A stretch of 64,000 nucleotides of DNA from Clostridiaceae bacterium Marseille-Q4149. GTDB lineage: Bacteria; Bacillota; Clostridia; Oscillospirales; Oscillospiraceae. The stretch is taken from NCBI GenBank assembly GCA_018228685.1, contig CP073691.1, positions 1,860,001 through 1,924,000 on the forward strand, written 5' to 3'. A program made the position numbers and the translations under genes. Positions 9,012-15,871 of the stretch are shown in pieces (within the stretch, counting starts at the first letter, position 1; every line of letters begins with the position of its first letter). The notes beneath the pieces are model-generated. The model saw nothing but the letters and a program-made list of their open reading frames with translations. It had not been told where the DNA came from and did not search any database.

Positions 9012-9040
9012 ATAATACAATGGAGAAAGTAATTTGTCAA
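9012..9040 (-). promoter_or_regulatory. sigma-A promoter of the ABC-F transcript
   Basis: On the minus strand a perfect -35 TTGACA (9040-9035) and a -10 TATTAT (9017-9012) are separated by 17 bases. The leader peptide start follows about 40 bases downstream. Confidence 0.8.
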
Positions 9041-9115
9041 TCTCTGTATCTGATGAGTTGTAAGCAGACTATGAAAGATCTGCTATCTACTCACTTTTTG
9101 ATTTTCCAAGATATA

Positions 9116-9156
9116 GCACTATCTTTGGTAGAACTGAGATAGTGCCACTATTTTTT
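9116..9156 (+). terminator. terminator-like hairpin without a visible upstream gene
   Basis: GCACTATCT pairs perfectly with AGATAGTGC across a 12-base loop, followed by CACTATTTTTT on the plus strand. No plus-strand gene ends here: the 8974-9240 gap holds only this and the divergent ABC-F promoter. It may end a small or antisense RNA, or be a remnant. Confidence 0.45.
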
Positions 9157-9240
9157 AGAAATAAAAATATCTTTAAGCGTTGAAAAAGGCGTCATCCAGG
9201 CGTAAAGGATATGTATAAAGCAAAAAGGAGGCAATAACCT

Positions 9241-10152
9241 ATGTTAATTGGTGTCGATCATGGCAACAAACAAATCAAAACCGCTCATGGCGAGCCCTTT
9301 GTGTCTGGACTGCAGCAGAGCCTGACCCGGCCGTTCGGCCAGAGTCTACAATACTGCGGTACTTATTACACATTGTCCAATGAGCGTATTCCGTTCCATA
9401 AGGACAAGACGGAGGACGACCGCTTTTTTGTCCTTACATTGATTGCCATTGCAGAAGAAATAACCGCCCGGGGCCTAAGTGAGAAAGAGCAGCAGCATAT
9501 TCAGCTGGCTGTTGGTCTGCCCCCAGCACATTTTGGCGCTCAAGCGGAAAAATTCACTGCCTATTTTCAAGGCCGCGGGCTTGTAGCGTTTATGTATGGG
9601 GACAAACACTATACCATCAGCATCGAGGATGTGGCCTGCTATCCCCAGGCATACGCAGCTGCGGCTACAATGCTGCATGCCCTGTTGGACGATCCAAAGG
9701 CGGTCGTATTGGATATTGGAGGCTTCACGGCGGATTATCTGTTGCTGAAAAACGGAAAAGCAGACCTCGCCTCCTGCGATTCGCTGGAAAACGGCGTTAT
9801 CCTGTTATACAATAAGATCAGGTCCAGAGGAAATGCAGAGTTGGATTTGCTGTTGGATGAGGGTGATGTGGATGCCATCCTCATGGGCAGACGGACACAG
9901 TACCCGGCCGAGGCCGTACAGCTCGTGGAGCGACTGGCGCAGGAGTTTGTCAACGACCTGTTCAGCACTCTACGAGAGAGGATGCTGGATTTGCGCTATT
10001 GCAAAGTGGTGTTTGTGGGCGGCGGCGCCATTCTGCTGCGCCGGCAGATCGAGGAGTCTGGCAAGGTGGGGACGCCTCTGTTTGTCACGAACATCAACGC
10101 CAATGCGGCCGGATTTGAATACCTGTACCGGCTTGAAACAGTGGGCAGGTGA
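9241..10152 (+). CDS. ParM/StbA-like actin-family ATPase
   Basis: This is a filament-forming segregation protein of the actin/Hsp70 ATPase fold. Motifs in order are phosphate-1 GVDHGNKQIK (residues 4-13), phosphate-2 VVLDIGGFTADY (about 158) and the adenosine loop VVFVGGGAILLRR (about 258). At 303 residues its length suits plasmid and ICE ParM/Alp-type proteins. The start has GGAGG nine bases upstream. It overlaps the next gene, a likely ParR-type adaptor, at the stop. Such pairs stabilise plasmids or the excised circular form of an element; no iterated centromere is evident in the short region just upstream. Confidence 0.8.
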   Translation: MLIGVDHGNKQIKTAHGEPFVSGLQQSLTRPFGQSLQYCGTYYTLSNERIPFHKDKTEDDRFFVLTLIAIAEEITARGLSEKEQQHIQLAVGLPPAHFGAQAEKFTAYFQGRGLVAFMYGDKHYTISIEDVACYPQAYAAAATMLHALLDDPKAVVLDIGGFTADYLLLKNGKADLASCDSLENGVILLYNKIRSRGNAELDLLLDEGDVDAILMGRRTQYPAEAVQLVERLAQEFVNDLFSTLRERMLDLRYCKVVFVGGGAILLRRQIEESGKVGTPLFVTNINANAAGFEYLYRLETVGR

Positions 10153-10157
10153 CGATT

Positions 10158-10586
10158 ATGGCGGCCAAAAAAGAAAGGGGACGCTTCTCCCTGCGATTCA
10201 ATACCAGTGACCCAGTGCTGCTGGCCGCTGTCGAACTGCTGGAGCTACAGCCAGCCCACAGTAAGGCCCAGTATGTTGCAAATGCGCTTATATACTATAA
10301 CGCTCATTTTTCTGATGACCCTCAGCCATTAAAAGCGCCAGCTATTGACCGAGCAGCCATTGAAGCGATAGTACGGGAAATTATGCGTCAGGAAGAGCAG
10401 GCCCCAGATAAGGCAGTTTCGACCGGAGAATCCTCTTCTCCAAAGGAAAATAAAATAGCTCCGCCGCCGCAGAAGCAGACGGCAGAGCCATCAGAAAGTT
10501 TGACAACGGCTGGGGCTTCCGAAGTTGATGATATGACCCGCAATCTGATTGCCAGCACCATGGCGGCTTTCCGTAGAAACAGCTAA
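10158..10586 (+). CDS. ParR-like small DNA-binding adaptor
   Basis: The N-terminal 50 residues (GRFSLRFNTSDPVLLAAVELL, then KAQYVANALIYYNAHF) fit a ribbon-helix-helix fold that would bind a centromere. A low-complexity Pro/Gln/Glu linker follows (about 75-115), then a conserved-looking C-terminal helix (DDMTRNLIASTMAAFRR) that in ParR-type proteins contacts the ParM filament. A GTG at 10149 overlaps the ParM stop and is an alternative start. A terminator follows immediately. The family assignment rests on position and the domain pattern rather than a strong motif. Confidence 0.7.
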   Translation: MAAKKERGRFSLRFNTSDPVLLAAVELLELQPAHSKAQYVANALIYYNAHFSDDPQPLKAPAIDRAAIEAIVREIMRQEEQAPDKAVSTGESSSPKENKIAPPPQKQTAEPSESLTTAGASEVDDMTRNLIASTMAAFRRNS

Positions 10587-10589
10587 AAA

Positions 10590-10631
10590 AAGAGGTATGG
10601 GAGCGAAGCTGTGCCGACTCTCATACCTCTT
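10590..10631. terminator. bidirectional terminator
   Basis: AAGAGGTATGGGAG pairs with CTCTCATACCTCTT, preceded by AAAAAA and followed by ACTTTTCC. It serves the ParR-like gene and the convergent XRE gene, whose stop codon lies at its edge. Confidence 0.75.
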
Positions 10632-10956
10632 ACTTTTCCTGTATGGCAGCAATAAAGCTGTCGATAATCTGCTCCAAGTGGCGGTATTGGCTGGGTGTCA
10701 ATGTGGAAATCTTCTGCTGGAGCAACGAAGTGTCTGCTTCAAGAATTTTACCACGCAGTAAATAGTCTGCGCTGATACCAAGTGCTTCACAGATCTTCAG
10801 CATGGTTTCCGGGCGCATCGCTTTTTGCCCCATTTCCGCATACGAGATGGTTTGCGATGTGAGATGCGTCAAATTTGCCAAAGTCTCCTGTGTCATATTT
10901 AATTGTTTTCTTCGCTCCAGAATCCGCTGGCCCATTTCTTTCAAAAGCTCATTCAT
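10630..10956 (-). CDS. XRE-family transcriptional regulator
   Basis: An N-terminal HTH_3 domain (residues 5-65: RILERRKQLNMTQETLANL, then TSQTISYAEMGQKAMRPETM) is followed by a short helical tail ending DSFIAAIQEK. The ATG at 10956 has GGAGG seven bases upstream; a TTG six bases earlier is less likely. It is divergent from a SLOG-family gene, with inverted repeats between them, so it probably represses both promoters. Length (108 aa) and layout are those of mobile-element repressors. Confidence 0.85.
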   Translation of the reverse strand: MNELLKEMGQRILERRKQLNMTQETLANLTHLTSQTISYAEMGQKAMRPETMLKICEALGISADYLLRGKILEADTSLLQQKISTLTPSQYRHLEQIIDSFIAAIQEK

Positions 10957-11016
10957 TCGCAATCCTCCATACTATAGTTACATTTTATCCACTATAGCAT
11001 GAAAAATTAAGCGACC

Positions 11017-11050
11017 ATGGTTGAGTTTAATCAACCATAGCATATATAAT
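11017..11050 (+). promoter_or_regulatory. promoter with overlapping palindromic operator
   Basis: ATGGTTGA (11017-11024) and TCAACCAT (11031-11038) form a perfect inverted repeat with a six-base spacer. It covers the -35 TTGAGT (11021-11026), which is 18 bases from the -10 TATAAT (11045-11050). A second pair, CTATAGT and ACTATAG, lies upstream at about 10972-10998. This is a likely site for the divergent XRE regulator. Confidence 0.65.
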
Positions 11051-11083
11051 GGTTGTAAGACGAAAAATTTGGAGGAAAACCAG

Positions 11084-11644
11084 GTGAAAATATGTTCGTG
11101 TGCTGTAATCGGTCAACACCCTACCCGCTTCAAATTCAAATACAATGAATATATGACCTCATGCAAACGCATAAAAAAGCGGATGCATGATGTATTTGTG
11201 TCGCTGTACCAGCGCGGTGTGCGCTGCTTTTTCATTGGGGGCGCTCTGGGAGTAGATATGTGGGCAGGCGAAATCCTGTTGAATATGCAGCGCCAGACAG
11301 AATATCAGGAGCTGCAAGTCATAATGGTCTGCCCATTCCCCGGCCATGATGTTCGATGGGACCCAAAAAGCCAGGCGCGGCAACGAAAACTCTGTGAAGG
11401 CTGTACCAAGGTGCTGATGGGTACAGAACACCCCGGAAGTGAAGGGTATAAAAAGCGCACGGAATATATGATGAAACGGGCCGACTATGTTGTGGCTGTT
11501 TATGATAATGATCCGAAACATTACAGTGGAGTAGAGACAGCGATGGGGATTGCTGAAAAAAGAAACTTGTCAATCGTGTTGATTCATCCAGATACAGGAA
11601 TTATAAACATAGTAGATCATTACAGAGAGAGGCACACGGATTAG
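11084..11644 (+). CDS. SLOG-superfamily (DUF1273/YpsA-like) protein
   Basis: This is a Rossmann-like protein of 186 residues. The motif block CCVIGQHP-type start (here CAVIGQHPTRFKF), FFIGGALGVDMWAGE (about 50-65), MVCPFPGHD (about 85) and the C-terminal ADYVVAVYDNDP / GVETAMGIAEKR match the DUF1273 branch of SLOG, which is predicted to bind nucleotides or nucleotide-derived ligands. The GTG start at 11084 is set by GGAGG eight bases upstream. SLOG proteins occur in stress and defence settings and next to mobile-element regulators; here it is divergent from an XRE repressor. Its substrate is unknown. Confidence 0.75.
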   Translation: MKICSCAVIGQHPTRFKFKYNEYMTSCKRIKKRMHDVFVSLYQRGVRCFFIGGALGVDMWAGEILLNMQRQTEYQELQVIMVCPFPGHDVRWDPKSQARQRKLCEGCTKVLMGTEHPGSEGYKKRTEYMMKRADYVVAVYDNDPKHYSGVETAMGIAEKRNLSIVLIHPDTGIINIVDHYRERHTD

Positions 11645-11712
11645 GAAAAATATGTTACTGTTTAGATAAGAAAAACTGAAAAGTTGCGCTGTTTTGGTAA
11701 TACAAAGCCACC

Positions 11713-11773
11713 TTGACTGTCGAGGAAAAATCGGGTATCATCTGATTAGTGATAGCTAACTTGAGCGAGTTAG
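11713..11773 (+). promoter_or_regulatory. promoter and palindromic operator of the cassette-1 AraC gene
   Basis: TTGACT (11713-11718), a 17-base spacer and TATCAT (11736-11741) form the promoter. An inverted repeat CTAACT/AGTTAG (11756-11773, six-base spacer) lies just after the likely transcription start. It uses the same half-site letters as the GTTAG/CTAAC elements before the transport operons, but in the opposite order. Confidence 0.6.
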
Positions 11774-11786
11774 AAAGAGGTGGATT

Positions 11787-12773
11787 ATGCCGCATAGTAG
11801 TTTATATCTTACCAAACTTTATAACGATTTAATAACTAATACCCCTCAGACAATTACTATGGACATTCCTTCTGAAGTTGGACATGGCAGGATTTCTCAA
11901 ACAAAAATCAAGCATGGTGTTGTTCTCTCGGACTGGCAGATGTGCTATCAATCTGATATGAATGTACAGGGGCCTGTCAGCAGGGAATATATGCAGATCA
12001 TATTCTGCATGAACGATGGAATTTCCTGGGGTATTTTGAATGGGCATCGCTCTATGACCATTCAAAAAAACGAGTCCTGCATTTATGCCGGACATGATGG
12101 TACAGAATATATTTGTTACAAAAAGGACAGCAACTTCTCATTCAAAAGCATTAAAATTCCTACTCCCTACTTTTCACAACTCCTTGCCGATTACTTTGAC
12201 GGACAGGAAATTGCGGCTTACGAAAAGAAACTCCTAAATGGCATTGCCAAAGTTTCTGTCACCCCTGTTATGGAGCAGGTCCTATCGGAAATAAGCAAAT
12301 TTTCTCAATATCGCGGAGGGTTGGGCTACCTCTATTTGGATGGCAAGCTGTTGGAGCTGCTGTCTATCTATCTGGGGGAAGTTCTGGAATTGGATATTCT
12401 GATGGGTAAAAATATTTCCATGTCCCGGACAGAGCGGACCGCCATCATGGAGGCGAAGCGGATCATCGACAGCCAGTTAGCCTTTGCGCCATCCTGTGAA
12501 GAATTATCCCGTCAAGTACATCTGAGCCTCACGAAATTAACCCGCGGTTTTTTAGCTTTTTATGGCAGATCAATTCATCAATATGTTATCGAGCAGCGAT
12601 TGGTACAAGCAGCGCAGCTGCTTTTGGAGGGGGATTGGAATGTGACGGAAGTTGCCTCCATTGTAGGTTATGGAAAACCGAGCAACTTTGCGGCGGCCTT
12701 TAAGAAAAGATATGGTGTCGCGCCCAAAAATTACCGTGAAAGCTGGCTTGATAATCACAAAAATAGAAGCTGA
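11787..12773 (+). CDS. AraC-family transcriptional regulator, cassette 1
   Basis: The 328-residue protein has a variable N-terminal sensing region (1-215) and a C-terminal double helix-turn-helix (about 225-320: MEAKRIIDSQLAF, LSRQVHLSLTKLTRGF, VTEVASIVGYGKPSNFAAAFKKRYGVAPKNYRE). The ATG follows GAGGTGG. It lies about 120 bases before the ECF/ABC operon in the same direction. Three phased heptamers in the intervening promoter are the likely binding sites. By analogy with YbtA, which activates yersiniabactin transport genes, it may be a ligand-dependent activator; that is inference. The gene is distinctly AT-richer than the operon it precedes. Confidence 0.88.
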   Translation: MPHSSLYLTKLYNDLITNTPQTITMDIPSEVGHGRISQTKIKHGVVLSDWQMCYQSDMNVQGPVSREYMQIIFCMNDGISWGILNGHRSMTIQKNESCIYAGHDGTEYICYKKDSNFSFKSIKIPTPYFSQLLADYFDGQEIAAYEKKLLNGIAKVSVTPVMEQVLSEISKFSQYRGGLGYLYLDGKLLELLSIYLGEVLELDILMGKNISMSRTERTAIMEAKRIIDSQLAFAPSCEELSRQVHLSLTKLTRGFLAFYGRSIHQYVIEQRLVQAAQLLLEGDWNVTEVASIVGYGKPSNFAAAFKKRYGVAPKNYRESWLDNHKNRS

Positions 12774-12780
12774 CTGTTTT

Positions 12781-12860
12781 TGGGTTGAAATGGGTTGGTT
12801 TTGGGTTGGATTAGTTTTATATAACTGATATTCTATGTGGTGTGGTTAGTTGTTGCTAAT
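12781..12860 (+). promoter_or_regulatory. phased heptamer repeats, -10 box and GTTAG palindrome before cassette 1
   Basis: TGGGTTG occurs at 12781, 12791 and 12802, i.e. every 10-11 bases on one face of the helix, overlapping the -35 region of a TATAAC -10 (12820-12825). Then GTTAG-TTGTTG-CTAAT (12845-12860) forms the centre of a longer hairpin whose outer arms are GGTGTG and CACACC, followed by ACATTTTTC. I infer an activator site (AraC) upstream, and a repressor site or attenuator downstream. Confidence 0.6.
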
Positions 12861-12896
12861 CACACCACATTTTTCACTTTATCAAGGAGGCAGAGC

Positions 12897-13499
12897 ATGA
12901 AACAAAAGTTGAATGCAAAAGATTTTATTCTAATCGGCGTCCTGACCGCCCTCATGTGGATCATCTGCATGATTATCAGCACCATTATGAGTGTGGCCGG
13001 CCCAGTGACCAATGTGTTTTACCCGGCGGTTGTTGCGATCCCCAATGGCATCGTGATGATGCTCTTACTGGCTAAGGTACCGAAAAAGGGCGTGTTCACC
13101 ATCTGCTCCGCAATCCAGGCTATCCTGTTCCTGCTGGTGGGCGCTTTCTGGTTTATCCCCATCGGCTTGGTGGTCGGCGGCGTGATCTGCGATTTTCTGG
13201 TCATGGGCCGAAAGGAAATCACCATGAAGTCCATGACTGTGGCCTACGCCCTGTTCAGCGCCATTTTCGCCTTCAGCGCCATCTGCCCCATCAAGTTCCT
13301 CCAGAGCGCCTTTGTGGGCGCCATGGAGAAGAACAACATTGCCCAGGAGTACATAGACGGGATGCTGAATATCACCTCCGTCCCCATGCTGGTGGTCATC
13401 GTTGCGGCCGGCTTGGTAGGTGGCCTGATCGGCGCCGTGATTGGGCAGAAGGCTTTGAAAAAGCACTTTATCAAAGCCGGACTCGTTTCAGTCAAATAA
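12897..13499 (+). CDS. MptD-family ECF transporter S component, cassette 1
   Basis: This is a substrate-binding membrane component of an energy-coupling-factor importer. The 200 residues contain five or six hydrophobic segments, beginning with LIGVLTALMWIICMIISTIM after a short basic start, and end in a charged tail (QKALKKHFIKAGLV) shared by the other two S proteins here. GGAGG lies seven bases before the ATG. It belongs to the Trep_Strep/MptD family, whose substrate is not established. It is followed by its own EcfT and a fused EcfA, making a complete ECF importer. Confidence 0.85.
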   Translation: MKQKLNAKDFILIGVLTALMWIICMIISTIMSVAGPVTNVFYPAVVAIPNGIVMMLLLAKVPKKGVFTICSAIQAILFLLVGAFWFIPIGLVVGGVICDFLVMGRKEITMKSMTVAYALFSAIFAFSAICPIKFLQSAFVGAMEKNNIAQEYIDGMLNITSVPMLVVIVAAGLVGGLIGAVIGQKALKKHFIKAGLVSVK

Positions 13500-13562
13500 C
13501 AAGGCACAGCCCCTCGGCAGTCAATCAGACAAACGCAGGCAAGCGGGCTGCCTGATCTCAGG

Positions 13563-13595
13563 GCGCGGGGCTGAAAATGGCCCCGCGCTTTGATT
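13563..13595 (+). terminator. intercistronic hairpin between S and T genes
   Basis: GCGCGGGGC pairs perfectly with GCCCCGCGC across an eight-base loop, followed by TTTGATTT. The U-tract is weak, so it probably attenuates or protects the upstream mRNA end rather than fully terminating; the downstream EcfT gene has no separate promoter that I can see. Confidence 0.5.
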
Positions 13596-13614
13596 TGGAT
13601 AGGGAGGCATTGGA

Positions 13615-14388
13615 ATGGAAGAATCACAAATCAAACAAATCATTGAACAGCAGCCCCTTCATGGATCGGCACTGTTAGATCCCCGCTGCAAGATTTTACT
13701 TTTGGTCTGTATCGGGTTTGTCAGTTACTTTTTGGCCGGGGAGGTGGTCAGCCTCGCGCTCATGCTGGTGTATGGCCTGTTTATCGCCGTAGGAAACGGG
13801 GGAAAGTGGGCCTTGAAGATGATTGTGGCCTACATCATCGTCGCCTATCTCAACGCCCTGCTCCGCTATGTGCAGGTGCCGGTATTGAGTGTGATTATGA
13901 GCGTGTTCGGCGTGACGCTTTTGAAGCTGATCCCCATTGTGATGATGGGCCTTTGGATTTTGCGGACTACCTACATGGACGACCTGATGGTGGCGCTCCA
14001 GCGGATGCGGCTTCCCCAGGCGGTGACGATCCCGCTGGTGGTCATGTTCCGCTATATCCCCACCCTGCGGATCGAATACCGGCAGATCCGCAGCACCATG
14101 GACATCCGGGGGATCAGCGATACCTTGTGGAAACGGGTATCCCATCCTCTTGCCACCATTGAGTATATTTTAATTCCCCTGCTGATGCGGTGCCTGAAGG
14201 TCACGGACGAGCTGGCGGCCTCCGGCACTACCCGGGGGCTGGAGCTGGAGTGCAAACGGCACGCCCTGCGCCCCATCCGCTTCTCCTGGCCGGAGAGCCT
14301 GGTGTCCCTGCTGGGCATCCTTTTCCTGGCGGCGCTGCTGGTCCTGGACCAGACCCGAATCGGGGAAATCATCTTGTGGAGGGTGTGA
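13615..14388 (+). CDS. ECF transporter transmembrane component (EcfT/CbiQ family), cassette 1
   Basis: This is the membrane scaffold that couples the S component to the ATPase. The 257 residues have an N-terminal DPRCKILLL motif typical of EcfT, four or more membrane segments, and the two cytoplasmic coupling-helix motifs with Arg-Gly (DIRGIS near 163; TTRGLE near 202). It ends one base before the EcfA start, so the genes are tightly coupled. The start ATG lies 5-10 bases after AGGGAGG. Confidence 0.87.
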   Translation: MEESQIKQIIEQQPLHGSALLDPRCKILLLVCIGFVSYFLAGEVVSLALMLVYGLFIAVGNGGKWALKMIVAYIIVAYLNALLRYVQVPVLSVIMSVFGVTLLKLIPIVMMGLWILRTTYMDDLMVALQRMRLPQAVTIPLVVMFRYIPTLRIEYRQIRSTMDIRGISDTLWKRVSHPLATIEYILIPLLMRCLKVTDELAASGTTRGLELECKRHALRPIRFSWPESLVSLLGILFLAALLVLDQTRIGEIILWRV

Positions 14389-14389
14389 C

Positions 14390-15856
14390 ATGATCTCGTT
14401 TCAAAATTTCAGCTTTCGTTATGAGGAGAGCAAGGACTTTACCCTCCGGGGCATTGATATGACGGTGCAGACCGGCGAATTTATTCTCCTGACCGGGCGG
14501 AGCGGCTGTGGCAAGACCACGCTGATCCGCTCCCTCAACGGTCTGATCCCACACTTTTATCCCGGCGAGATACAGGGCGACCTTGTGATGGATGGACATT
14601 CTCTGCTGGAAATGAAGCCCGCACAGCTGGCCGGGCAGGTGGGGACGGTATTTCAAGACCCACGCTCCCAGTTCTTCATGACGGACACCACACGGGAATT
14701 GGCCTTTGGCTGCGAAAATATGGGGCTTCCCCGTGAGGAAACCATTGACCGCATCGCAAAAGCCGCAAAGGATCTGGAACTGGCGGACTACCTAAACCGG
14801 AGTATCTTTGCCCTGTCCAGCGGAGAGAAGCAGCAGATCGCCGTGGGCTCGGTCTATGCGCTTTCACCAAAGGTCTATATCTTCGATGAGCCCTCCGCAA
14901 ATCTGGACTACGCGGCCACCAAGCGGCTTGCGGAGATCATGGGAAAATTGAAGCGGGACGGATACACCATCTTTGTGGTGGAGCACCGCTTTTACTATCT
15001 GCGTGATTTAATCGACCGGGTATTTCTCATACAAAACGGGAAAATCGAACAGGAATTTACAAGGGAGCAGTTCTGTTCCTTACCGGAGGAAACGCGCATA
15101 TCCTATGGGCTGCGGACTGCATATCCGGAGCGGGATGCAGAGCATTATCAGGAGAAAGAACGCCGCCCCATGGGGAAACACCTGCTGAGTGTGCAGGGCC
15201 TTTCCTTTGCTTATCCGAAAGAGCAGGAGGTCTTTCGGAATGTCAGCTTTGAAGCCCACGCTGGGGATGTAATCGGCATCCTGGGCCATAATGGAGCGGG
15301 CAAGACCACCCTCTTGTCCATCCTGACCGGCCTCTTGAAGCAGCGGAACGGCGAGATCACATTTGACGGCAGGAAGCTCACTCCACGCCAGCGCCGGGCA
15401 CTGTCCTATCTGGTCATGCAGGACACGGATTACCAGCTCTTTGCCAGCAGTGTGGAGGAAGAACTCTCCCTGGGGATTCGGGAGGACTGCAAAGAGAAGG
15501 TGGACGCCGCGCTGGAGGCGCTGGAGCTGTCCGAATACCAGGAGCAGCACCCGGCGGCCCTCTCCGGCGGGCAGAAGCAGCGGGTCACCATTGGCGCGGC
15601 CATCGTCAAGGACAGCCCGGTGATCTATTTTGACGAGCCCACCAGCGGCCTGGACTATGACTCCATGGTGCGGGTCAGCCGCCTGATTGAGCAGTTGTCC
15701 GCTTCCGGCGTGATCGTGTTTGTGGTCTCTCACGACTTTGAGTTTATCGTCCGGACCTGTACGGAGGTGGTCCAGCTGGACGACCAGGGGGCCGTTCAAA
15801 ACCACCGGCTCACACCGGAGATATTGAAAGCTCTGTCGGAACAGTATTTTCATTGA
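14390..15856 (+). CDS. fused double-domain ECF ATPase (EcfA), cassette 1
   Basis: Two ABC ATPases are joined in one 488-residue chain and power the ECF importer. NBD1 has Walker A GRSGCGKTT (about 36), signature LSSGEKQQ (about 142) and Walker B VYIFDEPSANLD. NBD2 has GHNGAGKTT (about 301), LSGGQKQR (about 391) and VIYFDEPTSGLD. Most ECF systems use two separate EcfA genes; a fused form is a recognised variant, and all three ECF sets in this window share it. The stop is 15 bases before the first ABC half-transporter. Confidence 0.9.
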   Translation: MISFQNFSFRYEESKDFTLRGIDMTVQTGEFILLTGRSGCGKTTLIRSLNGLIPHFYPGEIQGDLVMDGHSLLEMKPAQLAGQVGTVFQDPRSQFFMTDTTRELAFGCENMGLPREETIDRIAKAAKDLELADYLNRSIFALSSGEKQQIAVGSVYALSPKVYIFDEPSANLDYAATKRLAEIMGKLKRDGYTIFVVEHRFYYLRDLIDRVFLIQNGKIEQEFTREQFCSLPEETRISYGLRTAYPERDAEHYQEKERRPMGKHLLSVQGLSFAYPKEQEVFRNVSFEAHAGDVIGILGHNGAGKTTLLSILTGLLKQRNGEITFDGRKLTPRQRRALSYLVMQDTDYQLFASSVEEELSLGIREDCKEKVDAALEALELSEYQEQHPAALSGGQKQRVTIGAAIVKDSPVIYFDEPTSGLDYDSMVRVSRLIEQLSASGVIVFVVSHDFEFIVRTCTEVVQLDDQGAVQNHRLTPEILKALSEQYFH

Positions 15857-15871
15857 TGGGAGGTTGAAATC

